A stretch of DNA of 38,226 bases from Gracilariopsis chorda (Eukaryota; Rhodophyta; Florideophyceae; Gracilariales; Gracilariaceae), in NCBI GenBank assembly GCA_003194525.1, contig NBIV01000421.1, forward strand, positions 1 to 38,226, written 5' to 3'. Below, piece after piece: positions 21,061-31,029 of the stretch. Both the position numbers and the translations under genes were made by a program. The notes beneath the pieces are model-generated. The model made no database searches. It worked only from the letters and a program-made list of their open reading frames with translations, and was not told the origin of the DNA. Within the stretch, counting starts at the first letter, position 1. Each line of letters opens with the position of its first letter.

Positions 21061-21083
21061 GCACAGTATCAGCGATACTGTGC
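21061..21083. repeat. Perfect hairpin, 10-bp stem
   Basis: GCACAGTATC, spacer AGC, GATACTGTGC. The arms are exact complements. Sequence differs from the hairpin 60 bp to the left, but the size and the central GTAT/ATAC element are similar. Confidence 0.85.
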
Positions 21084-22658
21084 TTCTCCAGCGGAGTTAT
21101 GTAGTTCTGAGTGTACTCACATTACCTTACCATGCTTGACGGACGGCAGAAATGACCAGACTGAGAGAGCAATGCAGGTTACTTCTTTTTCCCGCGCCAC
21201 CGACATATTGATGTCAACGAACGAGTGAAACAATGATGGTGCACTTTACTGTGTTCTTTCGATGCCTCCTTTTCTTCTCGACCAAGAGGAGGCCTCTGGG
21301 GGCTATTTGAAGGGGTGAAGCTCGCTGTCGGCACAGCGTCATCGCAGCTTCAAATATCCCATTTTGCGTGTCAGCCAAACTACCGTTTGGCGAGAGCTCC
21401 ACGCAATTCAACACCTGAGTAAAAGTAACTATTATAGTAGGTACTGTAGCCAAAAAGCTAGCACTAGAATCCAGATCGGAGAGGCAAGTATTTCAAATCC
21501 CAGGTGAGGGGCCCACTTATGATACATACATTCTCAGCCCTCCACTCACTGAAAGGTAATACTGCTGCTGATCAACATCCGTAAGTTGCAGCGAGCGTGT
21601 TTCTAAGTAGACTTGTCCAAAACATAGCCACTCGACCTTCCTTGGCCTCTACGGTATAGATGAACGAACGAAAGCCTTTATTTATGATTTTGGGCTGGCC
21701 ACTACTCGAGGTGAGCAGGGGTTCCAGTGGCCCCCCTGGGGGAGCTAAGGCGACATCGGTTCACTGCGGCTGCTGTGAGCTGCAATACCGTCCTTTTCAG
21801 ACTCAGAAGTATAGTGTGGTACTCGGTTCCTGGGTTGGCACCGCGCACGCTGCTCGCGTACTCCGCTAAACGTCGACAAAAGAGCTTGGCCGCTGAGCGG
21901 GCGCCTCCGTGTACGACAAAGCCCCTCGAACTTCCTTGGTCTTTGCTGAAGAGATGAACAGAGTGGAGAAACAATAGATATCCGGGAATTTATAGATTTT
22001 CATTTCAATATCCTACTCGACTTGATCATAATGAATGCTCCACGTGACCGAAGGACTGCTGCACCATGTCCTGAAAATGTTCTGAAGCTGAAGCTGCACA
22101 GCAGTAGGGGTTGGGCTGTGTTTCTCTAGGTATTCTTACTTTTCAATTGACGAGCGTTCGGATCTGAATCATAGCCGTCCTTACACCCGCGCATCTCCAT
22201 GAATACGCCTACACCACTCCAGCAGCGAGCATCGCATTACTTGAACAAAGCACACATCTGAAACTCACAAATGCCATGATCGACATCTTCAGAAGGGGGA
22301 CAGCACTTTCACTGCCAAAACGGCCATCCACTATACTAGCATTTCTCACCGCCTCGCACAGTTTTGTATCCACGGTCTACGACAACAGTTTCAAACTTTG
22401 TTGAAGAAGATCGTAAACGTTCTGAACTTGAGATCGAATGCATGTTACGGTCTAGTAGACTATGAAGCACTTATTTTATCAAACGCACTTCCTGGTTTCA
22501 AACTTTCGGCAAAGCATCCTTAAATCCATTTTGGGGTTGTGTCTGATGATGCACATGTTCCAAAGAGATGCCAGACCACATGACTTAGGCTGACAAAGCC
22601 ACATTAACACGAGATATCTGAGCACAAGACTTTGCTGGCTGAGGCTTGACAGATATGC

Positions 22659-23399
22659 TTAGACAAACGAGAGATCTAACTGGGTAATATCATCTGGGAC
22701 TGTTGCCTGACACTTGAGTTTCTCAACATCGAACTGCACACGAGCTCTCTTGCAGCAGACGTTAAATGCCTGAGCGCTGCGTAGATCAAACCGTTCAGGC
22801 ATGACACGGCAGGTCTCGCTAAGTTGCGGCACAGCTTCTCTCGTGCATTCTTGTAGCATTTTTTGCTCTTCATTCGCACCATTGGGAGATCCACTTGTAA
22901 TAAACTGAATGACACCCGGATTGACTATGTAACCTGGCCTTTGAACGCACCCGCAAGCAAGAAGAACTTCCAATCTGTCCGCATCAAGCTCGCGGAAGTC
23001 AGCTTTGCAACTATCGCGACGGAATGTAAAAGGCATCCGTCCTTCCGCTGAAGGATTCACAGGTCGTCTATCCATACATTCATGAAGAACGCTTGCTGCT
23101 AGTTCCTCAAATTCACTTCCATTTCTGAAACACGCGCGCGCCATATGGGGTTTCCTGTGTTCAATGCAATTCACGGTCAGCGATTCCTGCGCCACAGTGT
23201 CCTGTGTGTGAGGATCCAGGAACCGAATCGAACGGCCCAAAAACTCTGAACTATCTCCGCACTGACAAGCTAGGGCGAACAGGTTGTTTTTTCCGGTAAC
23301 ACGGATTGTGGAAACCCTGCAACTGCTTTCACAATGAACAGACGTAATGCATGCTGCGAAAGCTGCCAAGAGTGCAGGAATATATATACGGTGATTCAT
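22659..23399 (-). CDS. Secreted cysteine-rich protein with duplicated six-Cys module
   Basis: A 246-residue protein starting MNHRIYIPALLAAFAA, a clear signal peptide (about residues 1-23), so probably secreted or apoplastic. Sixteen cysteines are present. The mature part holds two modules with nearly the same cysteine spacing: C27, C45, C47, C78, C90, C108 and C131, C149, C151, C185, C197, C215. Four of the five intervals are identical (18, 2, 12 and 18 residues) and one differs (31 against 34). Both contain the local pattern LACxCx before the loop. I recognise no known family. The frame is intact, with an ATG start and no shift. Neighbours are non-coding, so context gives no function; a wall, adhesion or defence role is a guess only. 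Confidence 0.7.
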   Translation of the reverse strand: MNHRIYIPALLAAFAACITSVHCESSCRVSTIRVTGKNNLFALACQCGDSSEFLGRSIRFLDPHTQDTVAQESLTVNCIEHRKPHMARACFRNGSEFEELAASVLHECMDRRPVNPSAEGRMPFTFRRDSCKADFRELDADRLEVLLACGCVQRPGYIVNPGVIQFITSGSPNGANEEQKMLQECTREAVPQLSETCRVMPERFDLRSAQAFNVCCKRARVQFDVEKLKCQATVPDDITQLDLSFV

Positions 23400-23730
23400 A
23401 AGATCTTATGTTTTGAATGCCACGAAAAGAGCTTCTTGATGTGTCTATTACTGAAAGAGACGGTGTCGCTAGAAACCGGAGATCTCAAGTCTGCCGACCT
23501 GCAGTGAAGCTTGAAGCTGAACGAGAACACGCTTTTATTGCGATAAAGGAAAAAGAACCCACGCAGCTCGAACAAAATGCATGTACATAACGATCTAAAG
23601 AACAGAGACTGATACAGTTGTATGTGATAAGCGCGGCGCCAATCGAATTCGCAATGCGCTTCAGATCGTAGATGAGAATATATCTGAGGTGCAAGCTGTA
23701 AGCAGCTGTGATATTTCTATGTCCATCCAA

Positions 23731-23754
23731 GGGTAGCCTGCAGGCTAGCTACCC
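23731..23754. repeat. Palindromic hairpin
   Basis: GGGTAGC and GCTACCC form a 7-bp stem around an inner 12-bp palindrome AGCCTGCAGGCT. Two alternative foldings share the bases. Confidence 0.8.
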
Positions 23755-24134
23755 AAAAGATCTCGAACGTATTCGAATTCAGTGACCGCAATGTAACATA
23801 ATTTGAATGGCTTGCGTTAAGACAAAAAGGTCAACAGCTATCTTGTGCGGTCGACAATTCGAGATTAAGTATAAAGGAATATGAACTTCCGGGATTCATA
23901 ATGAACCTCATTTCAATATCTTGCTTTTCTGCGTAGGTTAAAGTGGCGATAGGTGCTCACAGAAACACACCTACAAGCATGTTACAAGTACGGTATGTTA
24001 TTCCGTAACCGGTACACAGGAACCTGTACCAGGCAAACAGTGGACTGGGATGCGAACCCTCAAATTATGACAAGACGTTGCGATATTGTAGCTTGGTTGG
24101 ATTTCTCTTCTTGTCCCCCCTCCGACCTCGCGGG

Positions 24135-24224
24135 GAGGGCAGATCCACGAGGTCATTTATTTACTGCCTCCAGTTGCAACTAGGGAACTGTATTCCACGT
24201 TCCAACTGGTGGCCAGCGTGGCTC
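24135..24224. repeat. Direct repeat, copy 1 (90 bp)
   Basis: Starts GAGGGCAG, contains GAGGTCATTTATTTACTGCC exactly, and ends GGCCAGCGTGGCTC. It pairs with 24661-24750. The middle is diverged. Each copy has an internal inverted repeat around CCAGTTG.../...CAACTGG, a foldback character that suggests a small non-autonomous element or a solo end repeat. Confidence 0.75.
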
Positions 24225-24660
24225 GATTCACAGATACTACACCACAGATGGTTACTGAAGGGTACAAGAACACAATTGCAATCTTTCTGTTCTTGTTGCA
24301 GTTTGGTACCTGCTTTACTCCTACGAAGTATAAATGTATTGCTCTCATATCAAGACATTTTCTTGACAATGATGTACTCAAAAAAAAACCTCCTGCCTAA
24401 TATCCAAGGGAGAAACACAGACACACGACCAAGGTCGAGCAGAGTGGCTGGGTGGGTACCATTTCCTGTGTGCATGATACTGTTAAATGAAAATGCAGCA
24501 CCGAGACGGCGGCAGTTTGCCGACGGTGGGGTGAGGCCGTCCCGCAGCAGGGCATCAGGTGCGAACATACAACGTGACAAACGCCAACCTTGAAAATTTA
24601 AAGACAGTGTCAACTGTAGCTGTTTCTGTTCCTACTGTCTCTTTTTCCCGTCATTATGAA

Positions 24661-24750
24661 GAGGGCAGTTGAGCGAGGTCATTTATTTACTGCCTCAAGT
24701 TGGAACAAGTAGGCTCTGAAGCACATTCCAACTGCTGGCCAGCGTGGCTC
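24661..24750. repeat. Direct repeat, copy 2 (90 bp)
   Basis: Same ends and length as 24135-24224, in the same orientation, 436 bp further right. The shared blocks are exact; the middle differs by substitutions and small indels. Confidence 0.75.
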
Positions 24751-25029
24751 TGTTGACACTGTCCCTTGCAAGCAAGTTATTCAGCGCAGATAGCGACTAA
24801 ACAACTTTAAGATTATGAGGCTTAGTAACCACCGGTAAAAACCAATGCCACAGAAAAACCGTTTAGAAAAATAGGAAAAATCCGAAGTATAGGAAATACT
24901 ATGGTACTTTTGCTACATTCAACAGTTATTACAAGAAAACACAGAGATCTATTTTCAAAACAAAATTGGGAGAAAAGAAACAAGGTTAGTTAGACATCAA
25001 TATATTCAGATGATAATTACAAGTACCAA

Positions 25030-27425
25030 TTCTATAGCATCAAGCCAAAAAGTAACTTCAGTCTTTTCAACGTGTCAAAGAAAACCTTAGTGAATATATT
25101 TGAAAGTTGCACATTATTCCTTATCGACTTCAAATCAATTACCTTAGACTATAGCACCTATTTCATGTGGTTATATTTAGAATAAATATTCTTTTTCCTT
25201 TGTAAGGCCTTGGGAATCTTCACGATCGACATAGCGGTAGACCTGCCCGTTGCTATAGAGATGAGATGCATTGAAATTAATCATCCAGGAATACTTGGTT
25301 GCCTAATTCCCGGTGGATTCTACGCAACCAAGGTACTATTTTTAACAATACGACAGTGCAATTTATTTTGCATTTCCAGAGGACAACGAACTAAATATTA
25401 GCTTTGGTCGTCCAAATGACAACCGCTTTGTTTAATTATATTAATAATCCATTCGTTGACTTTCTTATCTCACGAAAACCAGCTTAATATCCGCCACAGA
25501 ACGCCTAGATTTATGCTGTAGTATTAGCAGAAAATGACAAGCAAAGAACCCTTATAGGGTTCAAATATCTCATGACTTTTCTCGCATACCAAAAATTCTC
25601 CATGCATGGGTCATGGACTCGTCCTTTCATCACTGAAGCGTCAAGCATGATGCCTGGCCTTGATGAGACGTCCTAGTACATCACACTTCCTACTGGTTTT
25701 TGATCGCAGCCACGTACACAAGATGGAATATGCCATTCGTCCTCCTCTCAACGTGCCTCAATCTGATATAGGTACAGGAATGAGTTTTGGGCAACTTTAA
25801 AGCTGGCCAGACCATTTTATAGCAGTATATTGTCCATATATCACCTTTTTTATACCTTTATTCTGTTTTTGTCCCTCATTATATTGAATGTCACAAATCG
25901 TTCTGCTTCATTAATACCCTAAACCTTGGAGAGCTTCTGAATCTTTTACTTGAATTATTACTGAAGAGATCGGGTGTTAGAAGATGTCAAAAAGTCATCA
26001 ATGACCACTAGGATGGTCAACACTCCGCCACTCCGCTATTGGACTTGTATGTACAGATTTGTCTCGCTATGATACACTGATTGTATCCCAAGTGCAATAA
26101 CATCTTGTGCATTAGGAATGCCCACATTTTTCCGGCCTGTTTTGCGCAGTATATTGACTTTAGGAGCAAGCATACCTTTCCAAGAACAAATGAGGACCCA
26201 AAAGCGTTTTGGGGTTGTTCCATGAATAAGAGCTCCTGTAGACCCCCGTACAGGTATGCATTGCTAATATCTATGGTCTTTAGTATCAGGCCTCGACCTG
26301 CAGACTTTGCCAGCAAAAGATGAATGGTTTCAAGGCGAGCGACCGTGGCGTACAAGTTTTCTGGGTCTTAATCCAAGTATGGACGCTGCAAGTCGCCCCG
26401 TGCTACGCAACACGCTTCTGGAAGAATACTCAAAGCGTCGGGGCTTAATAATTTTTCTAAGAACCTCCACAGGAATTGCAATGGTTTCATATCAGGCTCT
26501 CTATCAATCAGGTTCAAAGTTCCTCTTTGTAACAATGCATCATACTCTATTTCGATGGCTTCTGCCCATCAGTGCATCATTTTGGCTTTTTTTAAAGCGC
26601 TTTGGGACTCTGCCATCATCCCCAAGGTCTTTGAAGCGTGAATATGCGACAAGGCAATGTGAAAGAGAAGCATCTAGATGATCTTCATCATCTTCACCCA
26701 TGAGTTTTGCGGCTTCGTATCGTCTGAGAGACGAGAAGTCCATAAAGTCTTTGATTGAAATAAGGAACTCCCTGGTAACCTTAGTATATGCCTCGTGACA
26801 CTTTCTTAATTTTTTCATGGATGGGATGTACATCTTATGCAGTCTCCGCGTGCTCTGCATCTCCACAAATTTTCCAGGAATAGCGCGTTGTAGTATCTTC
26901 TTACCCGTGACGGCTTTAGGCCTGTATGTGAACGCCTGGCGTTCTTGCCTGAACTTCAGTAAGTTTGTGAAGTTTGGTTTCCGTCTGAACCATAATGTGT
27001 AGGGAACCTTCATTCCTGCTTAATGATTTGGTAGGCGATTTATCAAGTAGTTTTGTTGAGAAAGGGCTTCCTCCTATATCTCACGCAGTAGCTTGGAGAC
27101 GAACAGGAATATTGTATCCATTTTCAAAAAGTGTTGGATGACTTTCTCTGCTACCCTGTTTGATTGGTGTGTTTATGGTGGGGTGACCTCTAGTACTACA
27201 CCATTTTTCATCGCGTATGAGACGGTGTCGTCTGACCAATTCCCACCCTTCACATCAAGGCAAAAATGGTACATTAGGTTAGGAGGTAGTTTGGTGTCCG
27301 CGCCAGCCTTGTACCAACGGCGAGACTCGAAGAACTGTGTCTTCTTACTTAGAAATTATATTGAGCTTGACCTCGTCGGTGTTCTCGGAATGCTAGATAA
27401 GGGTGCTAGATCGCAAGTTTGTTAG
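25030..27425 (-). pseudogene. Decayed Ty1/copia pol, second lineage
   Basis: Reading the minus strand from right to left and changing frame often, I find a copia pol in the normal order. Integrase: KKTQFFESRRWYKAG near 27330, then VVLEVTPP and RVAEKVIQHFLKM near 27140, and VPYTLWFRRKP near 27000. Reverse transcriptase: WAEAIEIEYDALLQR near 26550, DISNAYLYGG near 26270, CAKQAGKMW near 26120, VVIDDF at about 26000 in the place of YVDD, then VGSVMY and SSRPGI near 25660. RNase H: VMRYLNP near 25570, an IALS...YLGCVES stretch near 25350, and NIFTKVF near 25090. There are many stops and shifts, so it is dead. Gag, protease and both LTRs are not identified. It is AT-rich and clearly different in sequence from the young element at 10596-15251. 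Confidence 0.82.
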
Positions 27426-27816
27426 GCAATCACTCAAAAAAAACTACGAAAACGCTAGATTCTGCTAGTTCGTGGTGGTTGGCAAGCAAAAAAAAAAAAT
27501 TTTCGGAAATCACTCTTTCATATTTTCTATTGTCATCCGTCCCTAGTACCGCACTTCGCTAGTTTCAAGTTTAGAGCAAGTTCTTTGCTCACTAAACGCT
27601 AGTTAGAGGGCTCGAAATGGCGCTGGCCGCGTAGTGGCCAGCGGCCCCACCCCCATGCAACCCAAATTAACTTACATATTTCCATCTCGTGGATTTCAAA
27701 CTTCAAATTGTCAAAGTTTGGAGCCCAACTGTTCTCTCAGCCTCACTGGGTGGCACCCACACTCTTGAACACCAAACATAAAACCTCCCTTACCATCCTT
27801 ACCATCCTTCTTCTCC
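27426..27816. other. AT-rich spacer with hairpin
   Basis: Contains a run of twelve A (about 27488-27499), a GAGCAA/TTGCTC hairpin near 27572-27588 and the GC-rich hairpin at 27621-27643. No gene. Confidence 0.5.
27621..27643. terminator. GC-rich hairpin, 8-bp perfect stem
   Basis: CGCTGGCC, spacer GCGTAGT, GGCCAGCG. It lies about 170 bp beyond the stop codon of the minus-strand gene at 27817-28575. It may be a structured 3' end or the edge of a repeat; the terminator role is only an inference from its position. Confidence 0.3.
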
Positions 27817-28575
27817 TTATCCTCTCATTCCACGCCTCCTCTTCAACCGACTCTCACCTTCTATTCCTTCGTCGTCCTTCTCCTCCAACCTCTTCCTTAC
27901 AGCCCCTCGACCGGGAGTAACAGGAGTGCCTTCCCCGACAACAGCTCTCCCTTCCGCATCACACACCTTCTTCTGCATTTCCTCGATTAGATGCACAGCC
28001 CTACCAACCAGTAAAAGTTGCTTCTCCAACACCAAAACCCGTCTACGCATCTCCTCGTTCTCCTTCCACAGTCTCCTCAGCTCCTCACCCACACACGCCA
28101 CAACCCCATCGACATGCATTTCCGCCCACACCCCAGCCTCCCTTGCCCTCCTACGCAGCTCAGCCACAGCACCCATAGGCACCCCTTCCTCTGAAGAACT
28201 CAGCACCATCCCCCCCATCTCCACCACAACCTCCTCGATACACTCATCCAAACGCTCCTTAAGCCCTCCGCCCACGCTCCTCACCAGTTTCTTCACATCG
28301 CGGTAAAACCGACTCATTCGCCCCGCCCCACCTCCTCCTCCTCCCCGTCCTCCTCGACTTCCCTCGCCCTCACTTCCCTCCCCCCCATCCCCTCCCATCA
28401 TCGTCCCAACCCCAAGCTCCCCGAACCCAACAACGTTCCTTCCCTTGCCCTCTTCACCATCACCCTTCCCTTCCTCCTCCTTCTTCGTCCTTGGAGGCGT
28501 CTCGGGGACCTCCCTCTTCTCCGCTTTATCCAACAACGCCAGTAGCTCCTCATCATTCACGTCTTCGCTAGACAT
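27817..28575 (-). CDS. Orphan nuclear coiled-coil protein
   Basis: A 252-residue protein starting MSSEDVNDEELLALLDKAE. Order: acidic N-terminal helix; charged and glycine-rich low-complexity linker (EEEGKGDGEEGKG, then GGRGGGGGGAG); helical region from MSRFYRDVKKLVRSV; coiled-coil region around EELRRLWKENEEMRRRVLVLEKQ; basic C-terminus with RLKRRRGMRG and a GTPVTPGRG stretch that looks like two proline-directed phosphorylation sites. The strand is extremely purine-rich. I chose the ATG at 28575; the open frame begins 7 codons earlier. I do not recognise a family. It could be a nuclear structural or regulatory protein. Its neighbour upstream (28818-30014) is in the same direction, 242 bp away. 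Confidence 0.55.
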   Translation of the reverse strand: MSSEDVNDEELLALLDKAEKREVPETPPRTKKEEEGKGDGEEGKGRNVVGFGELGVGTMMGGDGGEGSEGEGSRGGRGGGGGGAGRMSRFYRDVKKLVRSVGGGLKERLDECIEEVVVEMGGMVLSSSEEGVPMGAVAELRRRAREAGVWAEMHVDGVVACVGEELRRLWKENEEMRRRVLVLEKQLLLVGRAVHLIEEMQKKVCDAEGRAVVGEGTPVTPGRGAVRKRLEEKDDEGIEGESRLKRRRGMRG

Positions 28576-28817
28576 GGCTACTACACGCCCCACCACAACG
28601 GCGCTCCCGTTCCTAACCCAACCACCAAGCGAGCACTCCCCAGGTACTTATCCAACCGCATTTTTTCACTCGCCCGTTTTCGCGCCATTTCCCACCGAGT
28701 CGTGTCCCACCAATAATCTGAAACGAAAAATTTAGAACGACATTAGTTTAACACTTCCTTCAGTTTACAACTCTATCACACTAACTTAGGTATGTACAGG
28801 TAGAACTACGAACGTGT

Positions 28818-30014
28818 CTAAAGAAATGGTTCAAAACGAGAACCAACAGGCCTACAGTGCTCTCCTAGATTCGCAACATACCTTCGAAAATGGTACTCCA
28901 AGTCCATATCCACAGCCATACCCAAAAGAAGCAGCACGAAAAAGATAGTATTCTCCACTACAGGCGCGAGTCCCCTTACCTTGTGCAAAGAAGTATCGCT
29001 CAGGAACGTGAAAATCAAGTAGGTAAACACAACAGGGAACACCCTTCCGATATAGAGCCTCATAGTAGCCACACCATCTCTAAACCCAAGCACCTTATTC
29101 AAACCACCGTATACGGTCCTGCACACATCCAAAATCAGCCCAACACTACCTCTCTGCACATATGGGAGCTCTCTCTCATTGTTAATGCTGTCCCTAGTCA
29201 CAAAAAACATCGTTAGCCGTTCAACCACATACGACATACCCCCAAACATGAAACCACCAGTGAAAAATGCAAGAGCACCAGTCCTAAGTTCCATTCCAAT
29301 CGAAATTGGCGCTTCCAAGAAGTGATAGCCAACAAAAATACAAACATTCAACGGCAAAAGACCTGCCATCGTGAATCCAAGTAGTCTGTTTCGAATCACA
29401 GAAATCCGTGCCATTCGCTGGCTGTCCCGCAAAGGTACGTATGCCAATGAACCAAAATGCCTTCTATGCAATGCAAACACCATATCGAAGATAAACAAAT
29501 GCAAAACAGTCTCCAGAATTACCACAATCAACATCTTCGGAGACATTCGAACATCCCCTACCACATAATGCATCAAAAGCGGTTTCAATACCCCATAAAG
29601 AGCACCAATGGCTAATGAAAACAGAAACGCATATGCGCACCAAGCCCTGAAACTGAACATATGACGAGGGCTTCTAGAAAGGTTTGGCGCATTCTCCAGA
29701 TATTGTATCAAATGAGTACTCCCGTACAGCACGTGCAAAAAATTTGAATTCGTTAAGATATAATTATGTGTCGGTACTTCGTCTAGAACCTCGTATATCT
29801 CCGTCACATCCTCCAAAACACCCGCGGTGAGCAACCTTGACGCCCCTCGCACAACACCCTTCTCCGTATCCGTACTATACCGAATTTCAAGTACTTCGTC
29901 AAACCGAATCACCGTCTCATTCGGAAAGATATTCAGATACGCACGAGTCCTCCGGTCACTCTCGGAAGACTGCAAATAGTAGTCGTGGTGCTTGTGGATG
30001 TTCTCGAATGCCAT
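28818..30014 (-). CDS. Orphan six-pass membrane protein
   Basis: A 398-residue protein with a soluble N-terminal region of about 120 residues (MAFENIHKHHDYY ... SNFLHVLYGSTHLIQYL) followed by about six hydrophobic helices at roughly residues 124-143, 161-181, 212-232, 244-264, 322-338 and 355-369. Basic loops such as HRRHFG and RLTMFFVTRDS suggest an ordinary endomembrane or plasma-membrane protein. There is no signal peptide at the N-terminus and no transporter motif that I know. The ATG at 30014 is the first in frame; the open frame runs 15 codons further without an ATG. No frameshift. A family cannot be assigned. It is the middle member of a short run of orphan genes next to the ParB/dioxygenase-methyltransferase locus. 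Confidence 0.65.
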   Translation of the reverse strand: MAFENIHKHHDYYLQSSESDRRTRAYLNIFPNETVIRFDEVLEIRYSTDTEKGVVRGASRLLTAGVLEDVTEIYEVLDEVPTHNYILTNSNFLHVLYGSTHLIQYLENAPNLSRSPRHMFSFRAWCAYAFLFSLAIGALYGVLKPLLMHYVVGDVRMSPKMLIVVILETVLHLFIFDMVFALHRRHFGSLAYVPLRDSQRMARISVIRNRLLGFTMAGLLPLNVCIFVGYHFLEAPISIGMELRTGALAFFTGGFMFGGMSYVVERLTMFFVTRDSINNERELPYVQRGSVGLILDVCRTVYGGLNKVLGFRDGVATMRLYIGRVFPVVFTYLIFTFLSDTSLHKVRGLAPVVENTIFFVLLLLGMAVDMDLEYHFRRYVANLGEHCRPVGSRFEPFL

Positions 30015-30575
30015 GTTTGAATGTCGATCACGATTGTACCTCCTCCCCACTTGAACCAACCTCTTCCTCGCTTATATGCACAACGTACCATCCTCCGACT
30101 TGCTAAACCCTCCCAATTCCAAACACGCGAAGCAGTGTTTTGAACCAGTACACGATAATGCATTCAGTGTCTACACTCCTTTTCATAAATCAAGCACTGC
30201 TTGCACCCCACACCGCATTCTGATATGAAAGGAACCACTACCTTCACTATGGACACATTTGGGAAGCGCAGTCTTTCCCTGTAGCAATGTCGTGCTTCAC
30301 ATCCCTACAATCTCCTTTAATTCTCATAAATAATTACATATTCACTTTCATTTACATTCATATCTCATATGATTTGTCCACTATACCTTTCTTTATTCTC
30401 CCCACCGATATACCCGCCCACCAAGTTTCTTCTTATACCTGTACCTCTCTTAATAAAATATAACAGAGCTTCATCTTTCCAGACATCATCCCTTCACTAT
30501 TAAACATCATCCAACACAAATGGCGTCATCTTTTCCACTCCCATCACCCTGTCCCTCTATTTACATCTATTCAAC
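30015..30575. other. AT-rich divergent intergenic region
   Basis: Separates the minus-strand membrane protein gene from the plus-strand small gene and probably carries both promoters. AT-rich, with pyrimidine tracts (CTTCATCTTTCC near 30470, CCCTCTATTTACATC near 30550) shortly before the plus start. No further gene or repeat seen. Confidence 0.4.
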
Positions 30576-30896
30576 ATGTCAGAAAGTCGCTTCCCTCCTC
30601 ATCCTTATGTCGCAACAACACATCGGGAGGAGGTACCCGTCGTGATGAGAGAACTTTTGCGCCTTGTAGCTCTTCATACACGAATTCATCATAATACTCT
30701 CACCAATGAGCACTCCATGGAAGCACTACTCAAGTACGGAAAATCCCTCACATCCCTCAAGGCCTCCTTCTCTGAGTTTCACGTTCGAAACGGTTTCTTC
30801 TACGAAATCTCAAGAAAATTGAAGGAAGCTGGAGCTAAGGACCCAGCCCCCCTCCATACAAGGCTCGTAGACGTTATCCAGTTCCATATTGTATGA
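30576..30896 (+). CDS. Orphan small helical protein
   Basis: A 106-residue protein starting MSESRFPPHPYVATTHREE. From residue about 20 it is predicted mostly helical (VPVVMRELLRLVALHTRI, SMEALLKYGKSLTSLKASF, GFFYEISRKLKEAG), with no signal peptide or membrane segment. The frame is intact between an AT-rich leader and an AT-rich 3' region. It does not match a family that I know. The helical pattern would suit a small bundle or a protein-protein adaptor, but this is inference. It is the only plus-strand gene between 27.8 and 35 kb. Confidence 0.5.
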   Translation: MSESRFPPHPYVATTHREEVPVVMRELLRLVALHTRIHHNTLTNEHSMEALLKYGKSLTSLKASFSEFHVRNGFFYEISRKLKEAGAKDPAPLHTRLVDVIQFHIV

Positions 30897-31029
30897 TAGT
30901 ACTCAATAGAAGACCCATCATGAGTATGATACTTGCTCACATCCATTTCAAAAGAAACGAATAAACACATTGCACTAATTTAAGTCAAGTTTTACAAACG
31001 TTTATCACCATATATACTACTTATCATCA

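Larger units (their letters stand above)
20132..22658. other. Gene-poor stretch with two perfect hairpins
   Basis: No gene that I can support. Open frames up to about 105 codons exist on both strands but overlap and have no motif. The notable structures are the two hairpins at 20978-21000 and 21061-21083. A GGCCCCCCTGGGGGAGC self-complementary patch lies near 21730. Confidence 0.5.
23400..25029. other. Gene-poor AT-rich stretch with repeats
   Basis: No gene supported. Contains a palindromic hairpin at 23731-23754 and a pair of 90-bp direct repeats (24135-24224 and 24661-24750). The right part may include the lost 3' end of the decayed copia element that lies on the minus strand from about 25030 upward. 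Confidence 0.5.
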
